Of a stretch of DNA of 59,350 nt, positions 18,114-27,120 are shown one piece after another. Origin of the DNA: Thauera aminoaromatica S2 (GTDB lineage Bacteria; Pseudomonadota; Gammaproteobacteria; Burkholderiales; Rhodocyclaceae). A program made the translations under genes and the position numbers. Positions within the stretch are counted from its first letter, which is position 1, and each line of letters starts with the position of its first letter. Location of the stretch: contig NZ_AMXD01000006.1 in assembly GCF_000310185.1 (NCBI RefSeq), positions 1-59,350 of the forward strand, in the 5' to 3' direction. The notes under the pieces are model-generated. The model worked only from the letters and a program-made list of their open reading frames with translations. It did not search any database and was not told where the DNA came from.

Positions 18114-18246
18114 AGCCACCTATCGGCGCGAGACGTCGGGCCGTCCAGGCGTTTCGCCCAGCAGGTTCTCGTAAAGCGCCGTTTGGTCTGCCCATTGGTA
18201 CCGTCGCTGTCGACGATAGCAAATCCTTATTGATAGAATCCGCGCC

Positions 18247-18597
18247 ATGCGTCGTTGGCTTGCGATTTTCCTCTTGATCCTGCTGCCTGCCCAACTGAGT
18301 TGGGCGGCGGTGGGCGATTACTGCGCGCACGAATCCGGTGCCGCAGCCAATCATTTTGGTCATCACGCGCATCGTCACACCGAAGATGCAAAAGGCAAGG
18401 AAAAAGGGGGCTTGACGAAGGGCGCACACACAGACTGCGCATCGTGCCAGGTGGTGGGCTCTTCAGCAGTAACGAGTGAGCCCAGCGCGCTATTCACACA
18501 GCATCAGGCATCCCTCCCCATCGGCGTCACACCTGGGTGCTCACTTGCGGAGCATCCCGCAGAGCCCGAACGCCCTAAATGGGCCCGCCCAGCCTGA
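18247..18597 (+). CDS. czcI: CzcI-like periplasmic protein
   Basis: 116 residues. A hydrophobic signal peptide (MRRWLAIFLLILLPAQLSWA) is followed by GDYCAHE, a His-rich stretch (HFGHHAHRHTED) and CASCQ, the pattern of CzcI, which precedes czcC in cobalt-zinc-cadmium efflux operons. It is thought to act in regulation or metal capture. Confidence 0.8.
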   Translation: MRRWLAIFLLILLPAQLSWAAVGDYCAHESGAAANHFGHHAHRHTEDAKGKEKGGLTKGAHTDCASCQVVGSSAVTSEPSALFTQHQASLPIGVTPGCSLAEHPAEPERPKWARPA

Positions 18598-18635
18598 TCG
18601 GCAGGGCGGTCGCCTTCATTCCCTCTTGATGTTCC

Positions 18636-18685
18636 TACCGCTTTGAGCGGTAGCGTCACGCGTCCATTGCGATCGGTCCGATCGC
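18636..18685. promoter_or_regulatory. Two short perfect inverted repeats upstream of czcC
   Basis: TACCGCT-TTG-AGCGGTA and, 16 bp on, GCGATCGG-T-CCGATCGC. They lie between czcI and czcC and could be a weak attenuator/terminator and an operator. Neither has a T-run. Confidence 0.45.
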
Positions 18686-18727
18686 CCTCTGCCGATTCCC
18701 CGTGTCTTTACATCAACGGAGAATTGG

Positions 18728-19996
18728 ATGTTTCAGCAACTTCGTCTCAAATGGCTGCCTGGGCTAATGCTCGGCCTTGCCGTCAATGGTGCCTGGGCGC
18801 AGCAGCCCGCCCCCCCGGCTCCAAGTACCGCCCTATCCCTCAAGCACGCTTTCGAGGCAGCATGGGCACGCCAGCCTGAAGCGCTGTCGCTCACGACTCA
18901 ACAGGAAGCGGCGCAAGCGCGCCGCGACAGTGCCGACAGTTGGTTTGTCGAACCGCCCGCCCTAGAGGTAGCCGGAAAAACCGATCAGTTGGACAGCAAT
19001 CGCGGGAGCCGTGAGTACGAGGTCGGCATCGCGGTTCCGATCTGGCTGTCGGGCGAACGTTCGAGCACTGCAGCCCTCGCCACTGCCGAAATAGCTGCCA
19101 CGGCGAGCCGGGCTCGCGGCGCGCAGTTGCGCACCGCTGCAGCGGTACGCACAGCATATTGGGATTGGCAACGCGCGCGCGTAGATGTGACGCTGGCGAG
19201 GGCGGGTCTCGAGAACGCCCGCGAACTGGCCGCCGACGTGGCCAAGCGCATCAAGGCGGGTGATCTGGCGCGCGCAGATCAGCATCAGGCCGACGGTGTG
19301 CAAGCTACAGCTGAAGCCGCCGTCGCCGAGGCAGAAAGCGCCCTTGCAGATGCTGCACAGCAGTTGCGCACGCTCACTGGAATCGGGCCAGAACGCTCAT
19401 CCGGCGGGGTGTCTGCGCCGGAGCCCGTCCCGTCCGCTGCGACACCGACACAGATTCTTGAGACGGCGCACCCTGCAGTGGCCGAGCTGCGTGATCGGGT
19501 CGACGTTGCGCGGCGCACGATGACCCTTGCCAGCGTTCAGGGCCGCGCGAATCCGGAGTTGAGTGTCACGACCACCCGCGAACGCGGCGCATCGGGTGAA
19601 TCCTGGGAACAGACAGTCACGCTGGGCTTGCGCATTCCGCTTGGTTCCGGTTCGCGCAGCCGGTCCCGCGTTGCAAGCGCCAATGCAGAGGCCATCGAGG
19701 CCGAGGCGCAACTCCAGATCGAACTCGAACGTCTGCTGGCCGAAACAGAGATGGCGCACCAGCGCGTCGAATTGAGACGGCAGCAGGTCGCCGCTGCTGA
19801 ACGGCGCTCCGACCTCGCACAGGCGTCACGCGGCTTCTTCGAGAAGGCGTTCCGCCTCGGTGAGGCCGATCTGCCGACCCGTCTGCGCATCGAATTCGAG
19901 GCGGCCGAGGCCGAACGCGAGCGCGCGCGCGCGCGTATTGATCTGGCAGCCGCCATCTCGGCCCAGCGCCAAGCGTTGGGCCTGCTTCCCGAATGA
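18728..19996 (+). CDS. czcC: CzcC-like outer membrane efflux protein (TolC family)
   Basis: 422 residues with a signal peptide ending AWA-QQ. Two long OEP coiled-coil repeats follow, rich in Ala/Glu/Arg heptads, with strand segments such as YEVGIAVPIWLSGERS and QTVTLGLRIPLGSGSRSRS, which are typical of the beta-barrel parts. It forms the outer channel of a tripartite RND metal exporter together with CzcB and CzcA. Ribosome site GGAGAATTGG. The operon continues into the next two genes, but the pump gene czcA is missing. Confidence 0.9.
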   Translation: MFQQLRLKWLPGLMLGLAVNGAWAQQPAPPAPSTALSLKHAFEAAWARQPEALSLTTQQEAAQARRDSADSWFVEPPALEVAGKTDQLDSNRGSREYEVGIAVPIWLSGERSSTAALATAEIAATASRARGAQLRTAAAVRTAYWDWQRARVDVTLARAGLENARELAADVAKRIKAGDLARADQHQADGVQATAEAAVAEAESALADAAQQLRTLTGIGPERSSGGVSAPEPVPSAATPTQILETAHPAVAELRDRVDVARRTMTLASVQGRANPELSVTTTRERGASGESWEQTVTLGLRIPLGSGSRSRSRVASANAEAIEAEAQLQIELERLLAETEMAHQRVELRRQQVAAAERRSDLAQASRGFFEKAFRLGEADLPTRLRIEFEAAEAERERARARIDLAAAISAQRQALGLLPE

Positions 19997-20013
19997 ATAA
20001 CAGGATCCCCAAA

Positions 20014-20577
20014 ATGAAATCCACTCATACCCTCGCGGCATGGAGCCTCGCTGCCGTGCTTGCCGGGCTTGCCCCGCAAACGCTGGCCGGTGACGGACAC
20101 GACCATGGAGAAGCGCCCGCGACCACAGCGGGCCCGGCATTGCCGCGATTTACCGCCGTCTCGGAACTCTTCGAGCTGGTCGGCGTAGTGAATGGCAAGA
20201 ACGTCACCGTCTATCTTGACCACTTCGCTGACAACAGTCCGGTCAAGGACGCAAAGGTCGATCTGGAACTCGATGGGAAGGCCGTTGCGCTCTCGCCCCA
20301 TGCCGACGGTGAGTTCGAGGCCACGCTCGAGGAGACGCTCAAGCCGGGTGTCGTCTCTGTCACGGCAACGGTGATTGCCGGTCAGGACGCCGATTTGCTC
20401 GCTGGTGAGCTCGACTTGCATGAGACCGCCGCCGAGGCGCACGAAGAGGTTGCCGAATTGGACATGAAACCCTACGCAATTGGGGCAGGCGCGGGGGGGC
20501 TTGTGCTAGGCCTCATCGGCTGGGTTGTGCTTCGCAAGGGGAATTCGCGTAATCGCTCGACTGGAGGTGCCGCATGA
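20014..20577 (+). CDS. His-containing membrane-anchored protein of the czc operon
   Basis: 187 residues. A signal peptide (TLAAWSLAAVLAGLAPQTLA) is followed by GDGHDHGE, a metal-binding-like His/Asp stretch, then a beta-rich domain resembling the N-terminal module of CzcB (FELVGVVNGKNVTVYLDHFADNSPVKDA). A C-terminal transmembrane helix (GAGAGGLVLGLIGWVVL) closes it. An in-frame ATG seven codons upstream overlaps the czcC stop, but the start chosen gives a proper signal peptide. The stop overlaps the czcB start (ATGA). Probably a periplasmic metal-binding partner of the pump. Confidence 0.75.
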   Translation: MKSTHTLAAWSLAAVLAGLAPQTLAGDGHDHGEAPATTAGPALPRFTAVSELFELVGVVNGKNVTVYLDHFADNSPVKDAKVDLELDGKAVALSPHADGEFEATLEETLKPGVVSVTATVIAGQDADLLAGELDLHETAAEAHEEVAELDMKPYAIGAGAGGLVLGLIGWVVLRKGNSRNRSTGGAA

Positions 20578-21056
20578 AGCTGAGCGTACTGTTTGCTGCG
20601 CTGGCGCTGGTATCGGCCAGTGCCTCGTGGAATGCCTTTGCTGGCGAAGGCCATGATCATGGCGATGAAGGTCCGGTTGTGGCAGGAGGCAATGGGCCAC
20701 AACGGCAAGCCGATGGCAGTGTCTTTCTGCCCAAGCCGGCACAACGCCAGATCGGTGTTCGCACGTTGGTTACGGAAGCCGGCGAATTGCCGCGTACCAC
20801 CGCGCTGGCCGGCAAGGTGGTCATGGACCCGAATGCCGGCGGAAAGGTGCAGGCCATGGTGGCTGGGCGCCTGGAGGCGGGCCCGCAGGGGTTGCCAAGC
20901 GTCGGTCAGGCCGTGAAGAAGGGGGACGTGCTGGCTTACGTCAGTCCTTCGACGGACCAGATCGAGCGGTCTAACCAGATGGCGCAATTGGCCGAGCTGC
21001 ACGCGGCCAGGGCCCTTGTGGAAAAGCGCCTTGCGCGTCTGTCGGCGCGCGTCTAA
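20574..21056 (+). pseudogene. czcB: czcB (RND membrane-fusion protein), 3' part lost at an IS21 copy
   Basis: The reading frame begins with a signal peptide and GEGHDHGDEG, followed by the membrane-fusion N-terminal strand and hairpin start (PKPAQRQIGVRTLV, VMDPNAGGKVQAMVAGRLEAGPQGLPSVGQAVKKGD, VEKRLARLSAR). It runs into the IS21 terminus and stops after 160 residues; family members are about 400-500. The lipoyl/hairpin remainder and all of czcA are absent on the other side of the IS, so the efflux system cannot work as encoded here. Confidence 0.88.
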
Positions 21057-21215
21057 AACTACCCAGCGGTGCGCGTTGAATTTTACCCAGGCACTTTAGT
21101 TGCCCGTCATGCAGCAACTGCTTTTCAGTTTAGTCGAGTTACCGTTCGTGAGTGTGCGCAGAGAAGCCCGCGAAGGGCGTAGCCCGAAGCGGGCTTCTCT
21201 GCGCGGGCGCCGGGA

Positions 21216-22013
21216 TCAGAACGGCTCGTCCTCGGTGAGGGGGCCGCGCTTGCGCTGCTCGCGGTCCTTGATCCGCGACCGCGCGCTGGCCGAGCTCTGA
21301 CGGAAGCGATAGGACTCGTTCCCGGTCTCGACGATATGGCAGTGATGGGTGAGCCGGTCGAGCAGTGCCGTGGTCATCTTTGCGTCGCCGAACACGCTGG
21401 CCCATTCACCGAAGCTCAGGTTGGTCGTGATCATCACGCTGGTGTGCTCGTACAGCTTCGAGAGCAGATGGAACAGCAGCGCTCCGCCGCTCTGGCTGAA
21501 CGGCAGGTAACCCAGCTCATCGAGAATCACCAGGTCCATGCGCAGCAGCGAGAAGGCGAGCTTGCCGGCTTTGCCGGCCGCCTTCTCCTGCTCGAGCAGA
21601 TTGACCAGATCAACGGTCGAGTAAAACCGCACCCGCTTGCCGTGCTGGGTGATCCCCGACACCCCCAGGGCCGTGGCCAAATGCGACTTGCCTGTGCCGG
21701 TGCCACCGATGAAGACGACGTTGTGAGCCTGCGCGGTGAAGTCGAGTGTGGCGAGTTCCTGAATCAACGCCCGCTCCACCTTCGACTGCTCGAAGTCGAA
21801 CCCGGCCAGATCCCGATGCACCGGGAAGCGGGCCGCCTGCAGTTGATAGCGGATCGAGCGCAGGTGACGGTCGGTATGCTCGGCCTCGAGCAGGTGCTCG
21901 AGCAGCCAACCCGAACTCTGACACCCGAGATCACTCGTGGACACCAGCTCCGCCCAGGCGTCGGCCATCCCGTACAGGCGCAGGGCTTTCAGTTCGGCAA
22001 GCACATCACGCAT
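21216..22013 (-). CDS. istB: IS21 helper ATPase IstB
   Basis: 265 residues with Walker [10 protein letters not shown], Walker [12 protein letters not shown] and sensor segment [12 protein letters not shown], a DnaC-like AAA+ ATPase. The start overlaps istA (ATGA). It loads on target DNA and activates the IstA transposase. Intact. Confidence 0.95.
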   Translation of the reverse strand: MRDVLAELKALRLYGMADAWAELVSTSDLGCQSSGWLLEHLLEAEHTDRHLRSIRYQLQAARFPVHRDLAGFDFEQSKVERALIQELATLDFTAQAHNVVFIGGTGTGKSHLATALGVSGITQHGKRVRFYSTVDLVNLLEQEKAAGKAGKLAFSLLRMDLVILDELGYLPFSQSGGALLFHLLSKLYEHTSVMITTNLSFGEWASVFGDAKMTTALLDRLTHHCHIVETGNESYRFRQSSASARSRIKDREQRKRGPLTEDEPF

Positions 22014-23507
22014 GGCTCACCTCCGCACGCAGCCGGTCGTAACGCTGCGGGTCCGCCACCGGTGTTTCGCTCAGGGTCAGTACCGTGTCGACGGTCGGCG
22101 TGGCAGGGGCCGACTTCAGGCGATTGAGCACGTTCTCGATGTGCTCGGGGCTGGGGCGGCCCGCTTCGAGCGCCAACTCCACCGCCACGATGACCGCCCC
22201 CAGGCCATGCTGAGGCACGGCGGCGAGCACCTTCGCCATGACCCGATCTCCGCCTTCGCGCTTGAGCAGCAGTGCGCGCAGCGTCTGCAGTGGCGCGGGC
22301 ATGTCGGCGAAGGGTGCGCCGTTCCTGAGCGCACCGGGCTTGCGCTCGATCAGCGGCAGATAGTGCTGCCAGTCGTAGCGCGCTTCGTTGCGCGTGAAGC
22401 TGCGCACGTGACGGGCCACGACGGTGTCGTGCGCGACGAGCTCGATCTGCTCGGGATACACCCGGATGCCGACCATCTGCCCCACCAACTCGCACGGCGC
22501 CGAATAGCGGCAGCGCTCGAACGTGACCAGGCAGGTGCTCGACACCTTGCCGAGCGTCTCCACGTAGCCGTCGAAGGGCGTGATCATCGGCATCAGGCTG
22601 GGCTGCTCCTGCTCGAGCATTTCCGCCAGGCTGAGGTCGTACTCCGGATGCTTGAGCTCATGCCACAGGCTGCGACACTTCGCCAGCAACCACAGGTTCA
22701 GCTCGGTGAAGGAACCAAAGCGCGTCTCGGCCGCCTCCTGCCAGATCCGCCGTCGGCTGTCCTGCACGTTCTTCTCGACGACGCCTTTCTCCCAACCGCT
22801 GGCGACGTTGCAGAAGTCCGGCTCGAACAGGTAGTGCGAGGCCATCGCCGCAAAGCGTGTATTGACCACCCGCGCCTTGCCTTTCTTCACCCGGTCGACG
22901 GCGGTCTTCATGTTGTCGTAGATCCCGCGCCGGGCTACGCCGCCGAGCGCGGCAAACGCCCGCGCGTGCGCATCGAACAGCATCTCGTGGCTCTGCGTCG
23001 GATACGCCTGCACGACAAAGGCACGGCTGTAGCACAGCTTCAGGTGCGCCACGAGCACCTTGCGCCACACCCCACCGATGACCAGATGCTCCTCGCTCCA
23101 GTCGAACTGGTGCGCCCCTCTCCCGGCTCGAACTGCAGCGGAACGAAGGCCTTCGCGACCGATGCACCGCCTTCGGCCTTCCAGCGCCGGATGAACTCGG
23201 TGACGCGGCTGTAATCGCCGTCGAACCCCTGCACCTGCAACTGCCCAAACAACTTCAGCGCCGTGCGCCGGTCCCGTTGCGGTCGCCGCGCATCGGTCTC
23301 CAACATCTTGACCAGCTGCGCCGCGTACGGCGCGATCTTGGTGTCGCCGACCCTGCGCTGGTACTTCGGGTCAACCCCTTCAGGCGCCTTCAGCCACTTG
23401 CGGATCGTCTTGCGCGTCAGCCCCGTGCGACGCTCGATCTCCGAGAGCGTGAGCCCCTCCCGGTAGTACAGCCTTCTGACCTTCCCCAGCAGATTCATGG
23501 TGATCAT
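22006..23507 (-). pseudogene. istA: IS21 transposase IstA, disrupted by one frameshift
   Basis: The N-terminal part (helix-turn-helix LTLSEIERRTGLTRKTIRKWL, then DDE domain entry VAKAFVPLQFEPGE) runs in one frame to about 23115 and the rest (VWRKVLVAHLKLCYSRAF, GIYDNMKTAVDRV, the WEKGVVEKNV segment with the catalytic Glu) in another. Restoring one G in the CGCCCCTC run at 23112-23119 would join them through a HQFDWSEEH-like stretch that contains the expected catalytic Asp. This copy is therefore probably inactive unless the base is a sequencing error. Confidence 0.85.
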
Positions 23508-23614
23508 CTCCTCGGTTCCCCGCTCCTCGACGGAAGCGGCGGAGGTTAATCACCTGGGTACTTTTCAGCGCGCAGACCCCGCGAAATCTGGGTAGTTTTC
23601 AGTGCGCGTCAACA

Positions 23615-23754
23615 GTCAGCAGGACCACGCGATCGAACCGCTCGTGAGCGAGCAGCGCTGAAGCGATCGGACCGGGCCGCTCACGGTCATCAGCCTCGGC
23701 CGCTTGATGGTCCGCCGCCCCGATCCAGGCGAAGAGCCAGGATTCTTGCGTCAT
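23615..23754 (-). pseudogene. 5' fragment of a gene truncated by IS21, CARF/RtcR-like N-terminus
   Basis: Reading from an ATG at 23754 the frame gives about 46 residues, with WLFAWIGAADHQAAEA and then GPIASALLAHERFDRVVLL, running straight into the IS21 terminus. The pattern (an opening strand, a G-P-I-x-x-x-L helix, then FDxVVLL) resembles the first strand-helix-strand of CARF-type N-terminal domains of sigma-54 activators. A short palindrome, TACGGT-T-ACCGTA, lies just upstream of the start. The assignment is tentative; the truncation is clear. Confidence 0.45.
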
Positions 23755-24002
23755 GGAGACATGATACGGTTACCGTACCTCCCAGGGAAATAATCTTCCC
23801 TTGAGAGAAGATCTCGCTCAGACTCAAGCAGAGTGAGCGGACGGAGAGAACGCCTCCCATCTCGTAGGAGAACGGCCCCGGGCCGACCGCCGACGCCCGC
23901 AAGGGCCGGGATCCCGACTGGGTTTTCGATAGCGAAGACTAATTATGCGAATATCCTGACAAAGCGCCGTACAAAGGTGATGACACTCATGACAAGAGCA
24001 AC

Positions 24003-25166
24003 CTAGGTCTCGATCGAGAGTGATGAGTTCCGGTTCGCACTACCTGTCTCTGCCTGCAACCCGGTCAGGAAAGCATCGAGCAGCTCATGGCAGCGAATGC
24101 CGCGCACCTGGCGCGACTCGGGGATGCCGAAGTAGCTGCAGCTGAGGCCTGCGGAACATGCAAATTCAGAGAGCAGGGCGTCGTATTCGCTCGTCCGACT
24201 GCCCGACCCCATGCTCCCGAAAGTCACTAAGCAGGTGCTGTCTCCATGGGGGTGATGCCGCAGGAAGGCAATTGCGCGAGCCAGGCGATAACACCTCGGA
24301 GCAGGATAGCTGCGCTCGATGAATGCCAAACGCTTGCTCGGATCTTTCGGGATGAGTCCCATCGCCGGATGGGGAATCAGTTCCCCACAATCCTGAAGGT
24401 TCAGACCTTCCCGCTCTTCGTCCTCGCCGTGCGGGGGTGAGTCAACAGGATCATGAGGCTGCCTGGCATTCTGTAGATCCAGCTGATCCCGTCGCTGTTC
24501 TTCAGCCGCCAGCCTCCTCTCGCGTAACTGCTGCGCCAGGCGGGCCTGGTCGACATGGAAAACCCATCGCCGGATAGCGTCATCGGCCTTCAGTGCCAGC
24601 TCGAGTGACACAAGCGTCCAGCCGCCAAGCCGGTACATCCCGGAAAGGTCGAACTCCAGGGTCGAGACACCATAGCCCTGAAGCCGAACCTGCTTCAGAT
24701 CATCAACAGCGTGAGTCACCCTGACTTCGCACCAAACCTGCTCGCCCTGTCCGTTGTACAGGACGACATCGGGCCGCACTGCACCGGCCCCGCGGAATGT
24801 GGAACGCGACTGCTCATCCGGCAACTCGGTGTGAACGACATCAAACGTGCGACCGGGGAGCGAATCCTGCAGGCCTCCATCCCGGACGATGAGGGCGGGA
24901 AGCTCAATCTGCCGCCAGGCGGCGATGATGTACCGGGCGGCCGCATGGAGTGCGCTCTCCCGCCCGCCCTCACAGGTCGCAGCAGCACTGCCCGCGACAT
25001 AGTGGGAAAAGTGGTGCCGGTTCTTTCGGCCCTTTCTCGCCTGGAGGGTGGCGCCGCAGCTGGGGCAGATGCAGTCACAGGCGAGTCCGCGCTCGACCAT
25101 CGTGATGTCGACCATGCGGCCCGTAGTGCGTGATAGGGCAAAATCAAGGCCTTCGTCATTTTTCAT
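24003..25166 (-). CDS. CoiA-like predicted nuclease
   Basis: 387 residues from an ATG with GGAGC upstream. The N-terminal zinc-ribbon-like part (CDCICPSCGATLQARKG) and HHFSHY are the hallmark of the CoiA family. A PD-(D/E)xK-like core follows (RPDVVLYNGQGEQVWCEVRVTH, then LQGYGVSTLEFDL). CoiA proteins promote recombination during transformation, but solitary versions on mobile elements are often unassigned and may be nucleases in DNA processing or defence. The C-terminal 150 residues have no motif I recognise. It is divergent from the next gene with only about 32 bp between starts. Confidence 0.65.
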   Translation of the reverse strand: MKNDEGLDFALSRTTGRMVDITMVERGLACDCICPSCGATLQARKGRKNRHHFSHYVAGSAAATCEGGRESALHAAARYIIAAWRQIELPALIVRDGGLQDSLPGRTFDVVHTELPDEQSRSTFRGAGAVRPDVVLYNGQGEQVWCEVRVTHAVDDLKQVRLQGYGVSTLEFDLSGMYRLGGWTLVSLELALKADDAIRRWVFHVDQARLAQQLRERRLAAEEQRRDQLDLQNARQPHDPVDSPPHGEDEEREGLNLQDCGELIPHPAMGLIPKDPSKRLAFIERSYPAPRCYRLARAIAFLRHHPHGDSTCLVTFGSMGSGSRTSEYDALLSEFACSAGLSCSYFGIPESRQVRGIRCHELLDAFLTGLQAETGSANRNSSLSIET

Positions 25167-25198
25167 CGGAATGCTCCATGAGTACCAAGGACGCACCC

Positions 25199-26305
25199 AT
25201 GCTCGACGCGACGCTTCAGCTAGACGAGGGCAGACTGAGGGAAGACTCTGGAAGGACGCCGGAAACCACCGACGTTTCAGCAATTTATGACCGTTCTGTG
25301 CTGTTGATGCAGGCCGCTGCCGTGGGTGCGGACGCTGCGTCTGGTGCCCGCGAAAGTGGCTGGAAGGGCGATTGGTTGGTGCTCTTGCAAGCACTCTGCA
25401 AACTGACGGTGACGCAAGCTTCAGCGGGCGATCCCGCCCCCCTTTTCACGGCCGAGCGTCTTCGTCAGGAGATCGCATCCCTCGTCGGAGATCCTGAGGC
25501 CCAGTGGTGGTCGGACGAGTCGGACACAGCCCGAAAGAAATTCACCAATGCCTGGAGAGCACTCGAGAACGACATCGGGCGCATCGAGGAAAACCTTTGT
25601 GGGCGCGCGATCAGCTCGCGCGTCGCCGGCATCGTTACGCTTTCTACGCCAACTCGGTTGGGTACCACGAACGCGATGGGCTACGGCTTGAGCGTCTCAC
25701 CGATTGCCCTGCCGGCCACAGCGGCAGCCGAGCCACCACCAATCACCAATGCGCCTGTGGGCCAGCTGCCAGCAAACTGCCCGATAGACTACTTGGAGGA
25801 AATGGAGGCCTACCCAATCCCTGGCCTGAAGAAGCCGTTGAAGATCTCGCTCTCTGGCTGGCGCGCTGCACTGATCACCCTACCCGTGGTGATCGGACTC
25901 GCCATCGCCGGGCTACTGAGTTGGTTCCTGCTTGCACTTCTCGCATCCGACGTATCCCCGCGAGCACTGCTGCAGGCAGCGGTGCTGACCGGCGTCATCG
26001 GAGGACTGGTTGCCTGGTTGTGTCATCCCTTCTACACCCTGATCCATGACCGGATCGTCCGCGCACCCACCTTCCTCGAAGCGAGGCTACCCCTCGGGCA
26101 CGTCCTGCTCATCCGCCGAGAAGGCGAGGACCGCGTCTTGCGCATGGTGCGCTACACGGCGACATGCCCGGTTTGCGAAGGAGAGATCACTATCGAGAAA
26201 GGGCGGCGACGGCTCCGCGGACGCCTGATCGGGGAGTGTGGTCGCAATCCGGTTGAACACGTCTTCTCATTCGATTTCATTACGAGAAAGGGCGAACGCC
26301 TTTGA
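25199..26305 (+). CDS. Membrane protein with a C-terminal zinc-ribbon-like module, unknown
   Basis: About 368 residues. I choose the ATG with AAGGA seven bases upstream; an ATG seven codons earlier has no good site. The N-terminal half is soluble and helical (WWSDESDTARKKFTNAWRAL). Two transmembrane helices (ITLPVVIGLAIAGLLSWFLL; AAVLTGVIGGLVAWLCHPF) follow, and then a cytosolic tail with CPVC and a later Cys (GECG). I do not recognise the family. Its tight divergent pairing with the CoiA-like gene suggests the two act together. Confidence 0.6.
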   Translation: MLDATLQLDEGRLREDSGRTPETTDVSAIYDRSVLLMQAAAVGADAASGARESGWKGDWLVLLQALCKLTVTQASAGDPAPLFTAERLRQEIASLVGDPEAQWWSDESDTARKKFTNAWRALENDIGRIEENLCGRAISSRVAGIVTLSTPTRLGTTNAMGYGLSVSPIALPATAAAEPPPITNAPVGQLPANCPIDYLEEMEAYPIPGLKKPLKISLSGWRAALITLPVVIGLAIAGLLSWFLLALLASDVSPRALLQAAVLTGVIGGLVAWLCHPFYTLIHDRIVRAPTFLEARLPLGHVLLIRREGEDRVLRMVRYTATCPVCEGEITIEKGRRRLRGRLIGECGRNPVEHVFSFDFITRKGERL

Positions 26306-26616
26306 GGAGAGACTCAGGAGAGAGCCCGCCTTGGCTCGGCCCACAGCCCTCCGTCCAGCCGAATCACGCGTTGCCCAATGCGCTTGCAACGGAGGCTGAT
26401 CCACCTCGGGATAACCACCTCGAACTGCGCGTCGAGGGCCCATTCGACACCGTGTTGGCCCCGGTCTTCCCCCATGGCTACTGGTCGTGGCAATGAATTG
26501 AGATCTCATCGTTCATCAGCGACTACGCTATTACGAAAGGCGTAGCCGCGCCTTCTTGCGCGGTACCATACGGATTTGGCACACAACGGTGCCGACCCTT
26601 CGAAAGAGCATCCTCC
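26306..26616. other. Intergenic stretch, possible 64-codon ORF
   Basis: A frame starting at a TTG that overlaps the preceding stop (TTGA) runs to 26496, ending in HGYWSWQ. It has no recognisable homology pattern and may be a coupled small gene or chance. The rest should hold the promoter of the H-NS-like gene. Confidence 0.35.
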
Positions 26617-27069
26617 ATGACCCATCTTGCCGACTACAGCCTTCCTCAGCTCAAACAACTCCAGACGCGCATCTCCAAGGAGATTGAGAAGCGCGAAAGT
26701 AACACCAAGGCGTCCCTGCTGAAGCGCCTACGCAAGTTGGCCCAGGAAGAAGGCATCAGCCTGGAGGATCTGCTGGGTCGAGGCACGGAGGCGACCGCCT
26801 CGGCGACAAAGCGTGGGCGTCCCGCCGCAAAGACCGTTTCGGCGAAGAAGGAGCCGTTGGCGGCCAAGTACCGCAACCCCAACAATCTCGAACAATCGTG
26901 GTCTGGGCGTGGCCGCAAGCCGGGCTGGTTCGAAGCATGGGTGGCGAATGGCGGCACCATCGCTGCCCTGGAGCACGCCGCGAGCGTGGCGAAGAAGGGA
27001 CGCCGTGGTGCGCTCTCCGTAGAGCCGGTCGCTGCCGAGCCAGTCCCCACAGCACCCGCTGCGACGTAA
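26617..27069 (+). CDS. H-NS-family xenogeneic silencer
   Basis: 150 residues. The N-terminal coiled coil (LPQLKQLQTRISKEIEKRES) oligomerises. A linker (TKRGRPAAK) is basic. The C-terminal H-NS DNA-binding motif is YRNPNNLEQSWSGRGRKPGW followed by FEAWVANGG, with the GRGRKP minor-groove loop. It is expected to bind and silence AT-rich DNA such as the low-GC genes downstream in the same element. Confidence 0.92.
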   Translation: MTHLADYSLPQLKQLQTRISKEIEKRESNTKASLLKRLRKLAQEEGISLEDLLGRGTEATASATKRGRPAAKTVSAKKEPLAAKYRNPNNLEQSWSGRGRKPGWFEAWVANGGTIAALEHAASVAKKGRRGALSVEPVAAEPVPTAPAAT

Positions 27070-27120
27070 GTCAAAGCCGGATGCGGACGCGCCAGACTCG
27101 GCTGTTCTGATTCAAGCACC

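Larger units (their letters stand above)
21040..23614 (-). mobile_element. IS21-family insertion sequence (frameshifted istA)
   Basis: The termini read TGTCGGCGCGCGTCTAAAAC on the left and, reverse-complemented, TGTTGACGCGCACTGAAAAC on the right, both followed by TACCCAG. Additional internal copies of a TACCCAGG motif lie at both ends, as in IS21 ends. No matching target duplication flanks it: the left side ends CGCGTC and the right side begins GTCAGC. Together with the two different truncated genes it abuts, this implies deletion or recombination after insertion. Confidence 0.85.

Noticed and set aside
26302-26496. 64-codon ORF starting with TTG that overlaps a stop
   Set aside because: No ribosome site of its own and no protein pattern; kept only as a note in the intergenic entry.
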